Below, piece after piece: positions 53,401-58,290 of a stretch of DNA of 64,000 nucleotides. The stretch is from Limnephilus marmoratus (Eukaryota > Arthropoda > Insecta > Trichoptera > Limnephilidae), in contig OU862928.1 of the NCBI GenBank assembly GCA_917880885.1, positions 7,149,721 to 7,213,720 on the forward strand, given 5' to 3'. Every line of letters begins with the position of its first letter. Within the stretch, counting starts at the first letter, position 1. The position numbers and the translations under genes were made by a program. The notes under the pieces are model-generated. The model did no database searches. It worked only from the letters and a program-made list of their open reading frames with translations, and was not told the DNA's origin.

Positions 53401-56016
53401 GCTTTTACGACTATTTACCATGTAATGGAAACATTTTCTCATCACACAGGAGGGAATTTTGGCGCTTTTTAATGCAATTTACTTACTAGTAGGACACGAC
53501 CTTACTCGACGCGTGGCAGTTTAGTACTAAAGTACTAGAAATCGAGTACTCTACAATTGTCTTGTTGTTGGCTTCCCATTTTGAGATTTCTACCCGCGTC
53601 TAAAGTATGTAACGTCTTTGATTACAGCTAGTTAAAACTCATGCTTTAATTTTACGGATGAATATCTTTACCATACATTAAAGTATGCATGATTATATTA
53701 TCTTTCTAGGGTTAATAATTCATGATGATTCATGTGTTTGTAAAAGTAGTTTATTAATATTAACAAAAAAATATTTCGAAATGCATGGAACCATCCATAA
53801 GGTGGGAATGTTGACAATAATTTTATGTAAATATATGCACTGGCGCCAGCTTAAGTGGCCTGTACAAGTACTGGCTGTTGTTGTGAAAGTCATATCTAAG
53901 TTTAAATCCCACAATCCCACAATCACCGAGCCCTGCCCTGATAAGGACTATGACAATATTGATTTATGTGGTCGGCCATTTTGTGAAACAATTTATCAAA
54001 AGATATTGACGTACGATGAAATAAATTATTGTCAATATTGTATTAGTGATATGAATTATTGTCAATATCATATTGTTGCCTCCCTTACTATCGTGGTGAG
54101 AAATACGAGGGCTGTCCGTAAAATAAGGTCTCCAAGTGCTGCGGTCGCGAGGAACGATTTTACGTGCAATCCGGCAATGCTGGCGTGTAGCCTGGTTCCT
54201 TCACGCCAAATGCCCTTCACGCTACGCTCTCGTGGTCGTCTCTAGTAATTAAGTTCAAATTAAAAGAGTGATTTCAATAATGTTGACATATTTAGAAGCA
54301 AGCGGAGTTTGAAAATTATACCCAACATCAAATCAATGAAAAGAATTGTCAATATCATATTAAAGAAACGAATTATTGTCACCATCATATTGGTGAGAAG
54401 AATGACTTTATGATATTGATGAAATAAACCATTAATATTATAATATTGATAAAAAAATATATATTGTCAATATCGTATTGATAGTATCATGGATTACATG
54501 AAGGTGGGGTTTTTCCAGTAATATTACTTCTTTTTGAATAGGCGCAAGATGTCCGAAAAGGTCTATGGTAATTTTTCCAAAATGATTTTTCCTTTTTGAA
54601 CTTATCAATTGATTCGGAGACATACCAATTTATATGAGAAACTATTTCAATGCAAACTTTTCCATATTACATTCCGCCATTTTGAATTTTCACAAGATGT
54701 CTGGAAAGCTTGCATTTGTTGCACTTTCCCTATAATTTTGTCAGGATATCCATAATTGAATGTAATCATGCATTTAGAGATGCCCCAGTGCATATAAAAC
54801 TAATTCAACAAAAGAACATTTAAAATCGTATCCATTATTATTTCAGGTCATACTTGGCCATTTTGAAATAGTGCAATATGTCTGGAGAAGCTACATGCTG
54901 CAACTTCGCTATTTTCTCCTAGATATTTCCTACTTCAAATATTCCTATTCGGCCATTTTGAATTTCTTTTTTTGCCCCATTTCATCTTGAGGCTTTCGTA
55001 TTTTTTTAAATTTTTATGAATTCATAAAAAAACTTTATTACAATATGTAGGTAGTTATTATAAATAAATTGCATAAAATTGTGCTCTTTGGCAATTTTTC
55101 AATCCAAAATGAAACCCAGATGGATCTAGACCTTGTTCAGTTCTAATTTATATCCAATATGAATCTATTTTACAACATTTTGGCAGGCAATAATTCATTG
55201 TAATGGATAAAAACGTCAGGTAACTTACCAGAACGATGTGGTTGTGAGTCTGGTTGCCCCATTCGGAGAGCACCATATGGTAGGCGCCTTTTAGGGCTCC
55301 TTCCAGACATGTCTTGTCGAAGTCCTCCAACTGCCGAAGTTTCTGTCTGATCGCGTCATAGTCCCGAGTAAAACCGCTCACAACTGCGAAAATTTATCAC
55401 CAACTATACCGAATTGCAGACAATTCAAGACCAATTTTCTTGAAATGCAGTTAAGACTGGGCGCGCCCGGAATCGGCACTTGTTGAGCGGCTGGATGCTG
55501 CAGAGAAAATGATGGATTCGCCTTGCGATCCGGGAGGATGTCACACCCTTATATTTATATCGAATCTGCGCAAAAACTGCAGTCAGCTTCCACTGCATTT
55601 CAATCAATAATGCACTGCGCCATTCCCGTTGGAAGGGGTAAAAATATCCGGGACATCGCAGCAACCACGTACCCCACCGCCCCGCACAATGACATCATGC
55701 AAAATGACGTATTTATAGAATATGAATGCAGCTATTCGACACCTACCTACACATAGAATTGCATCATATGTAACTTAACGTAACACTTTATAACTCAACG
55801 TAACAATTTCAAAGAATTACTGTATTTACCTTCGTAGAGGGATGAAAACGCCACCAAAGATACGAATTCCAGCTTGGAATTAGCCGCCAAATGATCTAGC
55901 AACGCATTGACCCCCGCAACGGCCAACGTGAATCTCGTGTGATTTTTTCCCGGCTCCTGAGTCACCACCGGCCGAGACATCGACAGTGAAACATCGAGCA
56001 ATACAACTATCGGCAT
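17242..56016 (-). CDS. INTS14: Integrator complex subunit 14 (INTS14/VWA9), 10 coding exons
   Basis: Ten exons join in frame to 1452 bases (483 residues plus stop). INTS14 partners INTS13 and INTS10 in the Integrator complex, which cleaves snRNA 3' ends and attenuates RNA polymerase II in the nucleus. The N-terminus is a VWA domain with MIDAS residues D8, S10 and S12 (DVSLS) and the VTDG loop at 115-118. The middle has LEICGFISMQDI and LSRHLVLPI, the beta-barrel region; then PSFCVLLHGALK, DSKKKSNLML and PWLGPLGQLGP; the C-terminal helical part has LRHARKLPEKT and RRAALALGW. Animal family members are about 500 residues, so it looks complete. Exons are GC-rich against AT-rich, transposon-filled introns. 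All donors are GT and all acceptors AG. The 5' UTR and promoter are not resolved. Confidence 0.93.
17460..19261. other. INTS14 intron 9, AT-rich, no gene recognised
   Basis: Mostly AT-rich unique-looking sequence. At 18129 the plus strand has ATGGAATTTCAAGTCAAAG followed by GTATGT, which resembles a tiny start exon with a donor, but nothing supports it further. The rest is unassigned. Confidence 0.4.
19996..20930 (+). mobile_element. 5'-truncated LINE inserted in the opposite-strand LINE
   Basis: The plus-strand frame from about 20000 to 20641 reads SIRDLGVVLDVKLNFIKHI, then YIRPRLEYCTLIWAPFY, RIESVQNKFFKHI and IPARPTRLNHFF, ending at TAA. This is the region downstream of the RT domain in Jockey/CR1-type LINEs. 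The 3' UTR ends in a (TAAA)n tail at about 20913-20930. About 650 bases of coding sequence remain, so it was severely 5' truncated on insertion. Confidence 0.8.
21270..21830 (-). pseudogene. LINE reverse transcriptase domain (part of 19262-23070)
   Basis: This 186-codon open stretch of the minus-strand LINE has RT motifs in order: NNYRPITILN, YGFRENMSTSDAI, FLDLAKAFDTIHH (catalytic D), GVPQGSVLGPILFLIYINDL and FADD (catalytic pair). The frame ends soon after FADDTVLLFKAKD, but recognisable continuation lies in another frame to about 20940. Confidence 0.85.
21976..22402 (-). mobile_element. tRNA-derived SINE, family R2, with A tail
   Basis: On the minus strand the element starts with a tRNA-like head (22402-22331, GCCTCCGTAGTCCAGTGGC with B box GGTTCGAACCC). 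A body follows with CCAGGTACTTCCCAACC and GCGGTATTCACTGT, then a run of A (a T run at about 21980-22000 on the plus strand). Related bodies occur at 34515-34730 and 63255-63570 and the end part at 35500-35890. It interrupts the minus-strand LINE. Confidence 0.75.
22331..22402 (-). tRNA. tRNA-like head of SINE R2 (not a functional tRNA)
   Basis: A- and B-box-like promoter sequences and a D arm are visible. The T stem has one G-G mismatch, and the anticodon and acceptor stems pair poorly. It fits an RNA polymerase III promoter of a SINE. Confidence 0.5.
22553..22640. repeat. Two adjacent palindromes
   Basis: A perfect 18-bp inverted repeat (AATTGTTTACATAATTAC with its complement, spacer about 8) is directly followed by a 40-bp element with ends AAAGCGCC and GGCGCTTT. 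The second element recurs inverted at 23641-23680 and decayed at 15132-15174. Confidence 0.7.
23641..23680. repeat. 40-bp palindrome-ended repeat, second copy
   Basis: AGAGCGCC at one end and GGGCGCTTT at the other surround TTTTTGTGAAAAATCACCTC. This is the inverse copy of 22597-22636, also related to 15132-15174. Confidence 0.65.
23681..25123. other. INTS14 intron 9, distal part
   Basis: AT-rich sequence with no gene. ACCCGGCATGCATTGCAATGCC at about 24371 matches the start of repeat family R3 (see 60385). Otherwise I see nothing. Confidence 0.4.
25124..25272 (-). CDS. INTS14: INTS14 coding exon 9
   Basis: Acceptor TTGTTGTAG, donor GTAAACC. It completes a split glutamate codon and encodes residues 376-425, including SSERRSYAAAGAVWVRPAGL and LRHARKLPEKT. 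Its first bases and acceptor are also present as a decayed tandem copy in the intron (25338-25421). Confidence 0.92.
25245..25421. repeat. Tandem duplication covering the INTS14 exon 9 acceptor
   Basis: The segment 25245-25328 (start of exon 9, its acceptor and about 56 intron bases) is repeated at 25338-25421 with a shift of 93 bases and several substitutions. On the minus strand the intronic copy also reads TTTACAG before a diverged exon-like start. Splicing to this upstream decoy would add sequence with a changed frame. Confidence 0.8.
25455..25730 (-). repeat. Interspersed repeat R1, minus-strand partial copy
   Basis: It contains the R1 landmarks CCCCAAGTAGTTCGCTAGG, AGCAGGGGTGCCCG and AAAAAGACCCTCCACACAG in the order opposite to the copy at 62258. 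It lies in INTS14 intron 8. Confidence 0.75.
25867..26044 (-). CDS. INTS14: INTS14 coding exon 8
   Basis: Acceptor GATATCTCAG, donor GTACTGC. It encodes residues 317-375 with VQLGEDWYGLVHSWADSKKK and PWLGPLGQLGP, motifs well conserved in the family. Confidence 0.93.
26078..26665. repeat. Interspersed repeat R3 with polypurine tract
   Basis: The block matches 60385-60840 in inverse orientation: CATTCATCCGATTGCGATGA, GTGCGCATGCCCGAGATGG and GTGAGCTCTGRCRTTA (the last two occurring twice), then a G/A-rich stretch at 26396-26664 with a run of 12 G. The purine tract gives long false ORFs on both strands. The family may be a non-autonomous transposon; I could not classify it. Confidence 0.7.
26767..27197. 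mobile_element. MITE with about 40-bp inverted ends (intron 7)
   Basis: The left end (26767-26807, TCCATCGAAGCCAGAG and so on) is matched by the reverse complement of 27151-27197 with a short indel. There is no coding capacity. The core (about 26820-27080) recurs inverted at 33970-34252. Confidence 0.75.
27379..27471 (-). CDS. INTS14: INTS14 coding exon 7
   Basis: Acceptor TTGTTTCAG, donor GTAACTTT. It encodes residues 286-316: an acidic linker (STPEEDSSD) followed by IGKPSFCVLLHGALK. Confidence 0.92.
27582..27657 (-). tRNA. tRNA-like SINE head
   Basis: A perfect T arm (CTGGG TTCGAGT CCCAG), a D-arm-like GATTAGTTGGTAG and a mostly paired acceptor (GTGGCAA with TTGCGAT) are visible. The anticodon arm is abnormal. 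The trailing T-rich sequence resembles that beside the tRNA-like units at 1-1216. It is probably a SINE relic. Confidence 0.45.
28302..28993. mobile_element. TIR element, about 690 bp, with 40-bp ends (intron 6)
   Basis: The left end GGGTACGATCAGGTATAAAG and beyond is matched by the reverse complement of the right end with only a few mismatches over 40 bases. The interior is partly GC-rich and has no recognisable transposase. No target duplication is certain. Confidence 0.8.
29581..30297 (+). mobile_element. 5'-truncated LINE in R1
   Basis: The frame to 29921 reads SLENRRKINDLTFMFKIIH, then FKVPTRATRQNILF and SRLHTLGNKY, typical of the C-terminal end of Jockey/CR1-type LINE proteins. The 3' UTR ends in an (ATAAA)n tail at about 30275-30297. 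Only the last 110 or so codons remain. Confidence 0.75.
30351..30548. mobile_element. hAT-type MITE in R1
   Basis: It begins CAGTGGCCCACCGTCC and ends GAGTTTGGGAACCACTT, the common hAT form CAGTGG with GGGAACCACT at the far end. The flanks GCCTAGAC (30343-30350) and ACCTAGAC (30549-30556) match 7 of 8, fitting an 8-bp hAT target duplication. The interior is G-rich and non-coding. Confidence 0.75.
30855..30946 (-). CDS. INTS14: INTS14 coding exon 6
   Basis: Acceptor TACTCCCAG, donor GTAGGTAC. It encodes residues 255-285, including LSRHLVLPI and a proline-rich run PPPVLLATPKPPTTPVK. Confidence 0.92.
31135..31333 (-). CDS. INTS14: INTS14 coding exon 5
   Basis: Acceptor CTCTGCCAG, donor GTGAGCCG. 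It encodes residues 189-254, VLAMFRKLCSEQLMAWRGIL to LEICGFISMQDI, covering the end of the VWA domain and the start of the beta-barrel. It is strongly GC-rich. Confidence 0.92.
31449..31549 (-). CDS. INTS14: INTS14 coding exon 4
   Basis: Acceptor TTTGTTGCAG, donor GTGAGTTC. It completes a split serine codon and encodes SVVYKRLIDRVGSPGTAPAG to GPLSMLT (residues 155-188). Confidence 0.9.
31738..32170 (-). repeat. R1 repeat, near full copy, minus orientation
   Basis: It runs from GGGAGGCAGGTATGGGTACA through CACCCCAAGTGGTTCGCTAC and CCAGATCAGGAGAGACTGG to GAGGGCAATTGTTTTCCTC. It occupies part of INTS14 intron 3, opposite to the copy at 32512. Confidence 0.8.
32512..32972 (+). repeat. R1 repeat, near full copy, plus orientation
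   Basis: It starts with a T run and CATTAGATCCACACAGGAG and ends GGCGGTACCCATGCTCGCC. With the opposite copy at 31738-32170 it forms a large inverted pair inside intron 3, so transcripts could fold over about 400 bases. Confidence 0.8.
33045..33165 (-). CDS. INTS14: INTS14 coding exon 3
   Basis: Acceptor ATTATTTTAG, donor GTAAGTACC. It encodes residues 115-154, VTDGCSGSAINAVSPSPVPS and on to APNEPSLVA, including the conserved VTDG loop of the VWA domain. Confidence 0.92.
33970..34252 (-). repeat. Inverted copy of the core of the MITE at 26767
   Basis: The segment contains GGTAGCCACCTCTGGTCTG, GACTCTGCGCAAAAACGGGC and GATCCCTTCGGCACC, the complements of sequence at 26820-27080. The terminal inverted repeats were not found here, so it is truncated. 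Confidence 0.65.
34280..34910 (+). repeat. LINE 3' scraps with R1 and R2 fragments
   Basis: Two short plus-strand LINE tails are visible (about 34280-34345, and 34745-34900 with SYDSFLSSTARLWNDLLASL). Between them lie an R1 end (34375-34470) and a headless R2 body (34515-34730). This looks like repeated insertion of truncated elements. Confidence 0.55.
35071..35310 (+). repeat. R1 repeat with internal deletion
   Basis: Both R1 ends are present (CTACACAGGGGGCCCTGAGG and GGCGGTACCCATACCCGCC) but only about 240 of the usual 440 bases. A G-rich stretch precedes it (35007-35051). Confidence 0.75.
35500..35890 (+). repeat. Tandem amplification of the R2 SINE 3' end, 6 units
   Basis: The phrase GTTGGGACTCTTGTGCGGTA, the end of R2, recurs six times with variations at 55- to 80-base intervals, each followed by an A-rich tail. 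A C-rich tract (35355-35480) precedes it. Confidence 0.8.
36025..36175 (+). repeat. R1 repeat, 3' fragment
   Basis: It reads ACCGACAAACCTCATCCCATG to TACCCATACCCGCCTCCC, the terminal third of R1. Confidence 0.7.
36180..37745. other. No gene seen (intron 2)
   Basis: AT-rich sequence of INTS14 intron 2. Short ORFs here look like chance. No repeat was recognised. Confidence 0.4.
37750..39905 (+). mobile_element. 5'-truncated LINE with A-rich tail
   Basis: The element contains the uninterrupted RT-bearing ORF at 37754-39742 and ends with A-rich AATAAA-like repeats to about 39905. It is antisense to INTS14 inside intron 2. The endonuclease domain is absent. The absence of stops suggests a fairly young insertion. 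I could not see a target duplication. Confidence 0.8.
37754..39742 (+). CDS. Non-LTR retrotransposon reverse transcriptase, 662 aa, N-truncated
   Basis: The linker segment (about 15-95) has NKWYTKELRKMQHDRDTFYK. The RT domain spans about 205-440 with EEFRPINTLPKYEQILEV, SGFRSNNSCETAL, FLDFQRAFETID (D301), GVPQGSVLGPLLFILYIND (357-375) and FADD (388-391). The catalytic acids are D301, D390 and D391. The C-terminal part has YLGVILDSKLNF and IIAPHFNYCSSILF, typical of Jockey/CR1-like LINEs. An endonuclease domain would normally precede the linker and is missing, so the protein could copy RNA but not nick a target. The ATG at 37754 is probably an internal methionine of the original ORF2. Confidence 0.88.
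   Translation: MQTLVVPEQKIHKINNNKWYTKELRKMQHDRDTFYKRARLTNNTMDWDNYKKARNEYSKDIKRTHNEYIKNKINSEEGDPKKIWKSIKELVHGENKDDIKIVNFPKEINEENMANSFNKYFIESITQINKLIPNIVANPINENNDSNKELLVFRRINAEYLFKVLNEIKSKNSSDGLTISIIRDAFPVIGSTLLNIINETIEEGKFPQSWKQSTIIPVPKVKNTRKCEEFRPINTLPKYEQILEVIIKEQILQYLDKHNILCQEQSGFRSNNSCETALNVIVEEWKEGMNSNKFILAIFLDFQRAFETIDREILIRKLKEIGFSSIAIKLIEEYLKDRKQVTKINNQFSKPMENKLGVPQGSVLGPLLFILYINDMVKIFSKCKVRLFADDTLIYLIGDNYEELINILNNELDDVSRWLKINKLKLNTKKTKCMVIGYKKTSSESKIKIDGEIIENVSEMKYLGVILDSKLNFNRHAEYTHKKIGKKISFLGRIRPKISRKTAITIYNSIIAPHFNYCSSILFLCNEREQNKFQILQNRAMRIILRRNRFSKIIKMLKELNWLTVKQILTLNTLIFIHKILNNMLPKYFTNKIVYNKDIHRHYTRTCKEIRLNKKDKTNTQNSLLYKGIKLYNTLPETLKSSPIEKFKMDCRSYIKQKQKIL
39906..41033. other. 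No gene seen (intron 2)
   Basis: AT-rich intron. The segment 40455-40560 (TGCTTATCTGAGTTTATC and so on) recurs inverted at 47208-47290. Otherwise I see nothing definite. Confidence 0.4.
40455..40560. repeat. Inverted-pair repeat, left member
   Basis: It contains TGCTTATCTGAGTTTATC and TTCGGGGGAGATAATAAGG. The reverse complement is at 47208-47290, 6.7 kb away, nearly identical over about 80 bases. Confidence 0.8.
41034..41405. mobile_element. MITE with about 50-bp inverted ends
   Basis: The left end CAGGGTGTAGTAACAGGACG and the right end CATCCTGTTACACCCTG are inverted matches, extended by CGAGGGATTTTAACCA and TGGTTAAAATCCCTCG. The element is 372 bp and non-coding. Its ends resemble Tc1/mariner-type MITEs. 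Confidence 0.85.
41577..41690 (+). repeat. R1 repeat, 5' fragment
   Basis: T run, then ACATGAGCTCCACACAGGAG through TGTGTGGAGGG. It breaks off into a GCGCATGCGCATACG-containing repeat that is also found inverted at about 27840-27900. Confidence 0.7.
41890..42495 (+). pseudogene. 5'-truncated LINE, C-terminal part
   Basis: The ORF at 41916-42362 reads SVVWSPFYKIHTNKIEAIQ, then LYKLVNNNIQCPELLNKI and VPARTTRSSVLF, ending FSDVS-stop. It is the same C-terminal region as the LINE at 20000-20641, but a different copy. It is followed by an AT-rich 3' UTR and then directly by the element at 42499. Confidence 0.75.
42499..43678. mobile_element. TIR element, CAGCCTTACTAA family, copy A
   Basis: It starts CAGCCTTACTAAAAAACCC and ends TTTTTTTTAGTAAGGCTG. 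About 160 bases of its left end recur inverted at the right end of copy B (50818-50977). Its 1.18-kb interior has no recognisable transposase. Confidence 0.75.
43888..44977 (+). mobile_element. IS630/Tc1-like element, deletion derivative, TA target
   Basis: The ends CAAGGTGGGGAAAAAGTAATC and GATTACTTTTGCCCCATCTTG are inverted matches at about 25 of 27 positions, flanked by TA on both sides (43886-43887 and 44978-44979). The 1.09-kb length is short because the middle of the transposase gene is missing. Confidence 0.88.
43985..44856 (+). pseudogene. IS630/Tc1-like transposase, frameshifted and internally deleted
   Basis: Read across frames: FTPQECGTIV; REFCRRFPGR; an HTH with GRPRSSRSAENIAAV and DEPGTSTRRR; KDLKMFPYKVQTVHQL; VAHFH in place of the usual DEAHFH; NKQNNRFWGTENP. 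The sequence then jumps to LKKAFPGRLIS and DLTVPDFFLWGFLKSWVY. The first catalytic Asp is lost (SGVAHF) and the region with the second is deleted. The last Asp of the triad region (VPDFF) is present. It cannot be active. Confidence 0.85.
44985..45140 (+). mobile_element. Helitron-like 3' end
   Basis: The phrase GACATAGGCTACTTTTTCTTC, then TGCGAGCAAAGCCAGACG and GCTAGT is the usual 3' end wording of insect Helitrons, which terminate in CTAG next to T. The 5' end is not identified. A similar terminus occurs at 56575-56610. Confidence 0.55.
45228..45560 (+). repeat. Degenerate tandem duplication, 2 units of about 165 bp
   Basis: GATTCTTTTTTTATTTG followed by ATGGCATCTATGAGAAA and, in the second unit, GATTCTTTTTTTATTGG followed by ATGGGATCCATGACAAA keep the same order. 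No gene is recognised. Confidence 0.6.
45984..46342. repeat. Large inverted repeat, 154-bp arms, 51-bp loop
   Basis: The left arm is 45984-46137 and the right arm 46189-46342, nearly perfect complements with a few mismatches near the loop-proximal third. The loop (46138-46188) is GC-rich (CCGCGGCCCGGCG), unlike the AT-rich arms. A transcript would form a very long hairpin. The hammerhead-like motif begins 92 bases downstream. Confidence 0.92.
46434..46468 (+). ncRNA. Hammerhead-ribozyme-like core, copy 2
   Basis: CTGACGA (46434-46440), one A, a 6-bp stem GAAATC/GGTTTC (46442-46447 with 46451-46456) with a TTT loop, GAAA (46457-46460), then CATGTTGAT. The geometry equals copy 1 at 14968 although the stem bases differ, so pairing is kept while sequence changed. 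Stem I is not evident here. A decayed third copy with CAAAACATGTTGATAATT lies at about 46876. Confidence 0.5.
46459..46920 (+). repeat. Direct repeat pair downstream of the hammerhead-like motif
   Basis: AAACATGTTGATAATTTTG and GTGAGTTATTTGTTTTC occur at 46459-46502 and again at 46876-46920. The second copy lacks an intact core upstream. Confidence 0.75.
47208..47290. repeat. Inverted-pair repeat, right member
   Basis: This is the reverse complement of 40455-40560, containing CCTTATTATCTCCCCCGAA and GATAAACTCAGATAAGCA. Confidence 0.8.
47974..48260 (+). repeat. 14-bp satellite with 28-bp alternation, about 20 units
   Basis: AAGCTAAAATCGAT and AAGCTAAAATCGTT alternate along most of the array, giving a 28-bp higher-order period. 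Toward the right it grades into a second motif, AATCTATTTCCAAG, repeated five times up to about 48345. Confidence 0.92.
48341..49042. mobile_element. Palindromic element with about 165-bp inverted ends
   Basis: The left arm (about 48341-48515) and right arm (about 48888-49042) are inverted copies beginning and ending with AGATCGCTGGCAA and TTGCCAGCGATCT. The spacer holds a direct repeat CTAGGTTTGTGTAACATGG at about 48624 and 48733. The repeat motif AATCTATTTCCAAG occurs on both outer sides in the same direction, so the element sits inside that minisatellite. Confidence 0.8.
49370..49897 (+). pseudogene. Internally deleted piggyBac relic
   Basis: An exon-like ATGTCGCTGAG with donor GTAAGTG (49402-49412) and, after an AG at about 49587, NLEEDRILAALLECDDEL and DYESGDDVQSHIEEAFIDY match the acidic N-terminus of classical piggyBac transposases. 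A jump then leads to NKWPTALFYGIKNIAYINTY, a C-terminal piggyBac motif. Stops and frameshifts are present and the catalytic domain is missing. Confidence 0.7.
49898..50977. mobile_element. TIR element, CAGCCTTACTAA family, copy B
   Basis: It starts CAGCCTTACTAATAAC and ends GGTTTTTTAGTAAGGCTG. The last 160 bases are the inverted copy of the start of element A at 42499. It sits at the end of the piggyBac relic. There is no transposase. Confidence 0.7.
51169..51800 (+). other. Unclassified, GC-richer repeat-like DNA
   Basis: A C-rich start (51171-51192) is followed by ordinary AT-rich sequence and, from 51420, by GC-richer sequence with pyrimidine-rich runs. A 151-codon ORF (51169-51624) lacks a recognisable domain. 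It may be transposon-derived. Confidence 0.3.
52195..52560 (+). repeat. R3 repeat, partial copy
   Basis: It begins CTAGCTGGTACCCGGCATGC, contains the pyrimidine-rich tract CTTCCACCTTCCCCCTCCC and ends after CGGTTCAGTAGTTTCGGAGC. It matches the start of the copy at 60385. Confidence 0.7.
52561..54100. other. No gene seen (intron 2)
   Basis: AT-rich. A 75-codon ATG-started ORF at 52796-53044 and the ORF from 53685 have no recognisable domain. Around 54010-54080 and 54340-54480 short GAATTATTGTCAATATCAT-like phrases repeat irregularly. Confidence 0.35.
54105..54245 (+). mobile_element. Mariner-like terminal fragment
   Basis: TACGAGGGCTGTCCGTAAAA followed by TAAGGTCTCCAAGTGC and GGAACGATTTTACGTGCAA resembles the terminal inverted repeat and leader of mariner-like elements. 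The other end was not found. Confidence 0.45.
54500..54970. repeat. Degenerate repeats of about 190 bp
   Basis: Phrases of the type CCATTTTGAA, then CAAGATGTCTGGA, then TTGCACTTTCC recur about three times (near 54530, 54690 and 54870) with high divergence. No coding content is evident. Confidence 0.45.
55229..55383 (-). CDS. INTS14: INTS14 coding exon 2
   Basis: Acceptor TTCGCAG, donor GTAAGTTAC. It encodes residues 63-114, from VVSGFTRDYDAIRQKL through CLEGALKGAYHMVLSEW to THNHIVL, the middle of the VWA domain. It ends on a codon boundary before the 22-kb intron 2. Confidence 0.93.
55830..56016 (-). CDS. INTS14: INTS14 coding exon 1
   Basis: Start codon at 56016-56014, then residues 1-62 beginning MPIVVLLDVSLSMSRP, which holds the DxSxS metal site. 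The exon ends one base into a codon before the donor GTAAATAC. No in-frame upstream ATG lies nearby; the preceding sequence is CTGATAACGCTAAA. Confidence 0.93.
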
Positions 56017-56499
56017 TTTAGCGTTATCAGTGAGAAAAAGCTCAGCAATAAAATTAAAACATTCGCAAATCAATCAGGAAAATGAACTCTAGACCACGAA
56101 ATTACACGCCAGCAGATGACAGAAAAACCCATAGATAAAAACATACCGTTAAAAACATAAACCATAGATATGTAGTTATATTTATCAAAACGAAGTGAGA
56201 AATGTCATAGACAAGCATATTTTTTTTAAATTGTATGTGAATATAATACGTAAAATACGGGGCAATTTTTACACAATACATTTAGAAAAGTCCGGGGTCC
56301 CGTGGGTGGTTTAGTATATTTATGGGGGTACCCGATACAGTGCCATTATATTGCACACATGCCATACGATTTGTTGTTTGGCAAGAAGAAATGCTTGCTA
56401 TATACTGAAAAGCTAACACGAAATATATACTGAAAAGCTAACACAAATATGATATTGGTCAACGGAAAGGAAAAAAACTCTCTTCCGTTTTGGTTTCAG

Positions 56500-56610
56500 C
56501 GTGATTTCAATGTTTTGATGGGGGGAGTGGAGTGGAAAGAGAGAAGGTGGAGGAGGCGGAGTGGGAAACCCCAAATACCATGCGAGCGAAGCCGCGGGAA
56601 AAATCTAGTA
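56500..56610 (+). mobile_element. Helitron-like 3' end upstream of INTS14
   Basis: ATGCGAGCGAAGCCGCGGG followed by AAAAATCTAGTATT is the standard terminal phrase of insect Helitrons ending CTAG before T. The 5' end is unclear. It lies about 0.5 kb upstream of the INTS14 start codon and next to a hAT element. Confidence 0.6.
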
Positions 56611-57164
56611 TTATTATAATCGTTAAGACTAGTGTTGCAACAGTACTCTGCTTCCGCTTCTGTAGAAGTTCCGCAAGTTTTTTCACTTCCGTTTCCGTTT
56701 CTGGTTCTGCAAACTTTATAACAGAACTCTAAACTGAGAATAATTTTCGATTGAAGATATCGAAGGGCAGCCTTCTACTTCAAAATCATCATCATTACAA
56801 ATATTGGAATCGATGTTAAGTGTAAATGAAGACCCTGGAGGAGAACTCTTCTACAACTGACGATGGTGACAATTTATTTTTAGAGATACAATCACACCTT
56901 CGGGAGTACAAGAAAGAGAAGAGACTACCTCTCCATGAGGCTCCCCTTATGAGGTGGAAAGTAAAGTAGTTCACCTTTCGTGCATTCGCATTTTATAAAA
57001 GGCAAAAAACTCCAAATCAACTCCACTCCTGAGTGAGCGATGGGCCAGAGCGCACTCAAGATCACGCCCTGCATAATAATTGATTATTTATTTTTGTTAG
57101 TATTATTATTATTTTTAATTTATTTATGTTCTTATTTCTTTACTGTGTAAATATATAAATATGT

Positions 57165-57895
57165 ATAACGAAACGAAACATAAATGAAAAATTACTTAGA
57201 ACAACATACTTCGCTTTCTATCAATCAATTATACAATACGGCATTATAGGATGGGGCGATACATATTTAAATCAAACACAAACAATTTACATATCACAAA
57301 AACTAATAATAAAAACAATTTATAAAAACCCTACTCATATTCATCAGAACTGTTATTCAAACAATTTAAGGTCAGAAAATTAAGTGTGTTATACTTTTAT
57401 CACGCAACATTACAAATTTATAAAGATAATATTCAAAATAAAGTTGCACCCTTCAAAAATAACAGAAATCTTAGACAAACATCAATACTTCCTATTCCAA
57501 AATGTAAAAAAACAATAGGACAGTTAAATCATAAATATCTCGGAGTTAATTTTTTTAATTCACTACCTGAAAAAATCAGAAACATGAACAGTAACATAAA
57601 AAAATTTAAAACTCAGCTTAAAACTTATACTGAAAATTTGAACTGAATAAAAAATAAAAAATTGAACCAATATAATAACACCCCCCGTACACACAAGCCC
57701 TGCTTATTTATGGGGGTACATCAAATACATGTATTGTGTAATTAATTATTGTAAAAAAATATATTATAATTTATGTATCTTTTTGTAAATAAAAAAATAA
57801 AAAATAAATAAAAACTATATGGGACGTGTGGGATTGCACTATCCTCCCCACATCCTGGAATAAAGATTATTATTATTATTATTATTATAAAAACT
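57165..57895 (+). pseudogene. LINE C-terminal fragment nested in the hAT element
   Basis: The frame reads FYQSIIQYGIIGWGDTYL, KLIIKTIYKNP, then in another frame NKVAPFKNNRNLRQTSIL and YLGVNFFNSLPEKIRNM to a stop at 57646. The 3' region ends in (ATT)n at about 57868-57890. It is frameshifted and 5' truncated. Confidence 0.75.
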
Positions 57896-58195
57896 CTATA
57901 ACAGTCTGCCAAATGCCGTAAAGGAAGCCTCAAATCTCAGCACTTTTCGTAGGATATGTGCATTTTATGTAAAAAATATTTTTTGATTACTTACTAATGT
58001 TATTCTCATATCTTATTCTTTTATAATGTATTTTTGTATAGTTATCTTTTTTAATTAGTATTCTTTTTTAAATGTATTTGTGAATGTTACTGTACATACT
58101 TCGTACCTAAATTGTTTTTTTTATATTTTCCTACTAGATGTATGAAAATATTTACCTACATACATCCAAATAAAAATTTCAAAAACAAAATCAAA
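57896..58195 (+). pseudogene. Second LINE tail in the hAT element
   Basis: A short frame LYNSLPNAVKEASNLSTFRR to VKNIF-stop is another LINE C-terminus, followed by an AT-rich 3' UTR ending near AAATAAAAATTTC at about 58170. Confidence 0.6.
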
Positions 58196-58290
58196 AACCA
58201 ATACTTATCAGTTCCCCCCAGCAGTAGCCAGCGAGCAATTATTTAGTGGAGCTGGTTTAATTTATGAAGAACACTGAAAGGAGACACAAA

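Noticed and set aside
53685..54245. 186-codon ORF
   Set aside because: No recognisable domain, and its last third runs into a mariner-like end, so it is probably chance.
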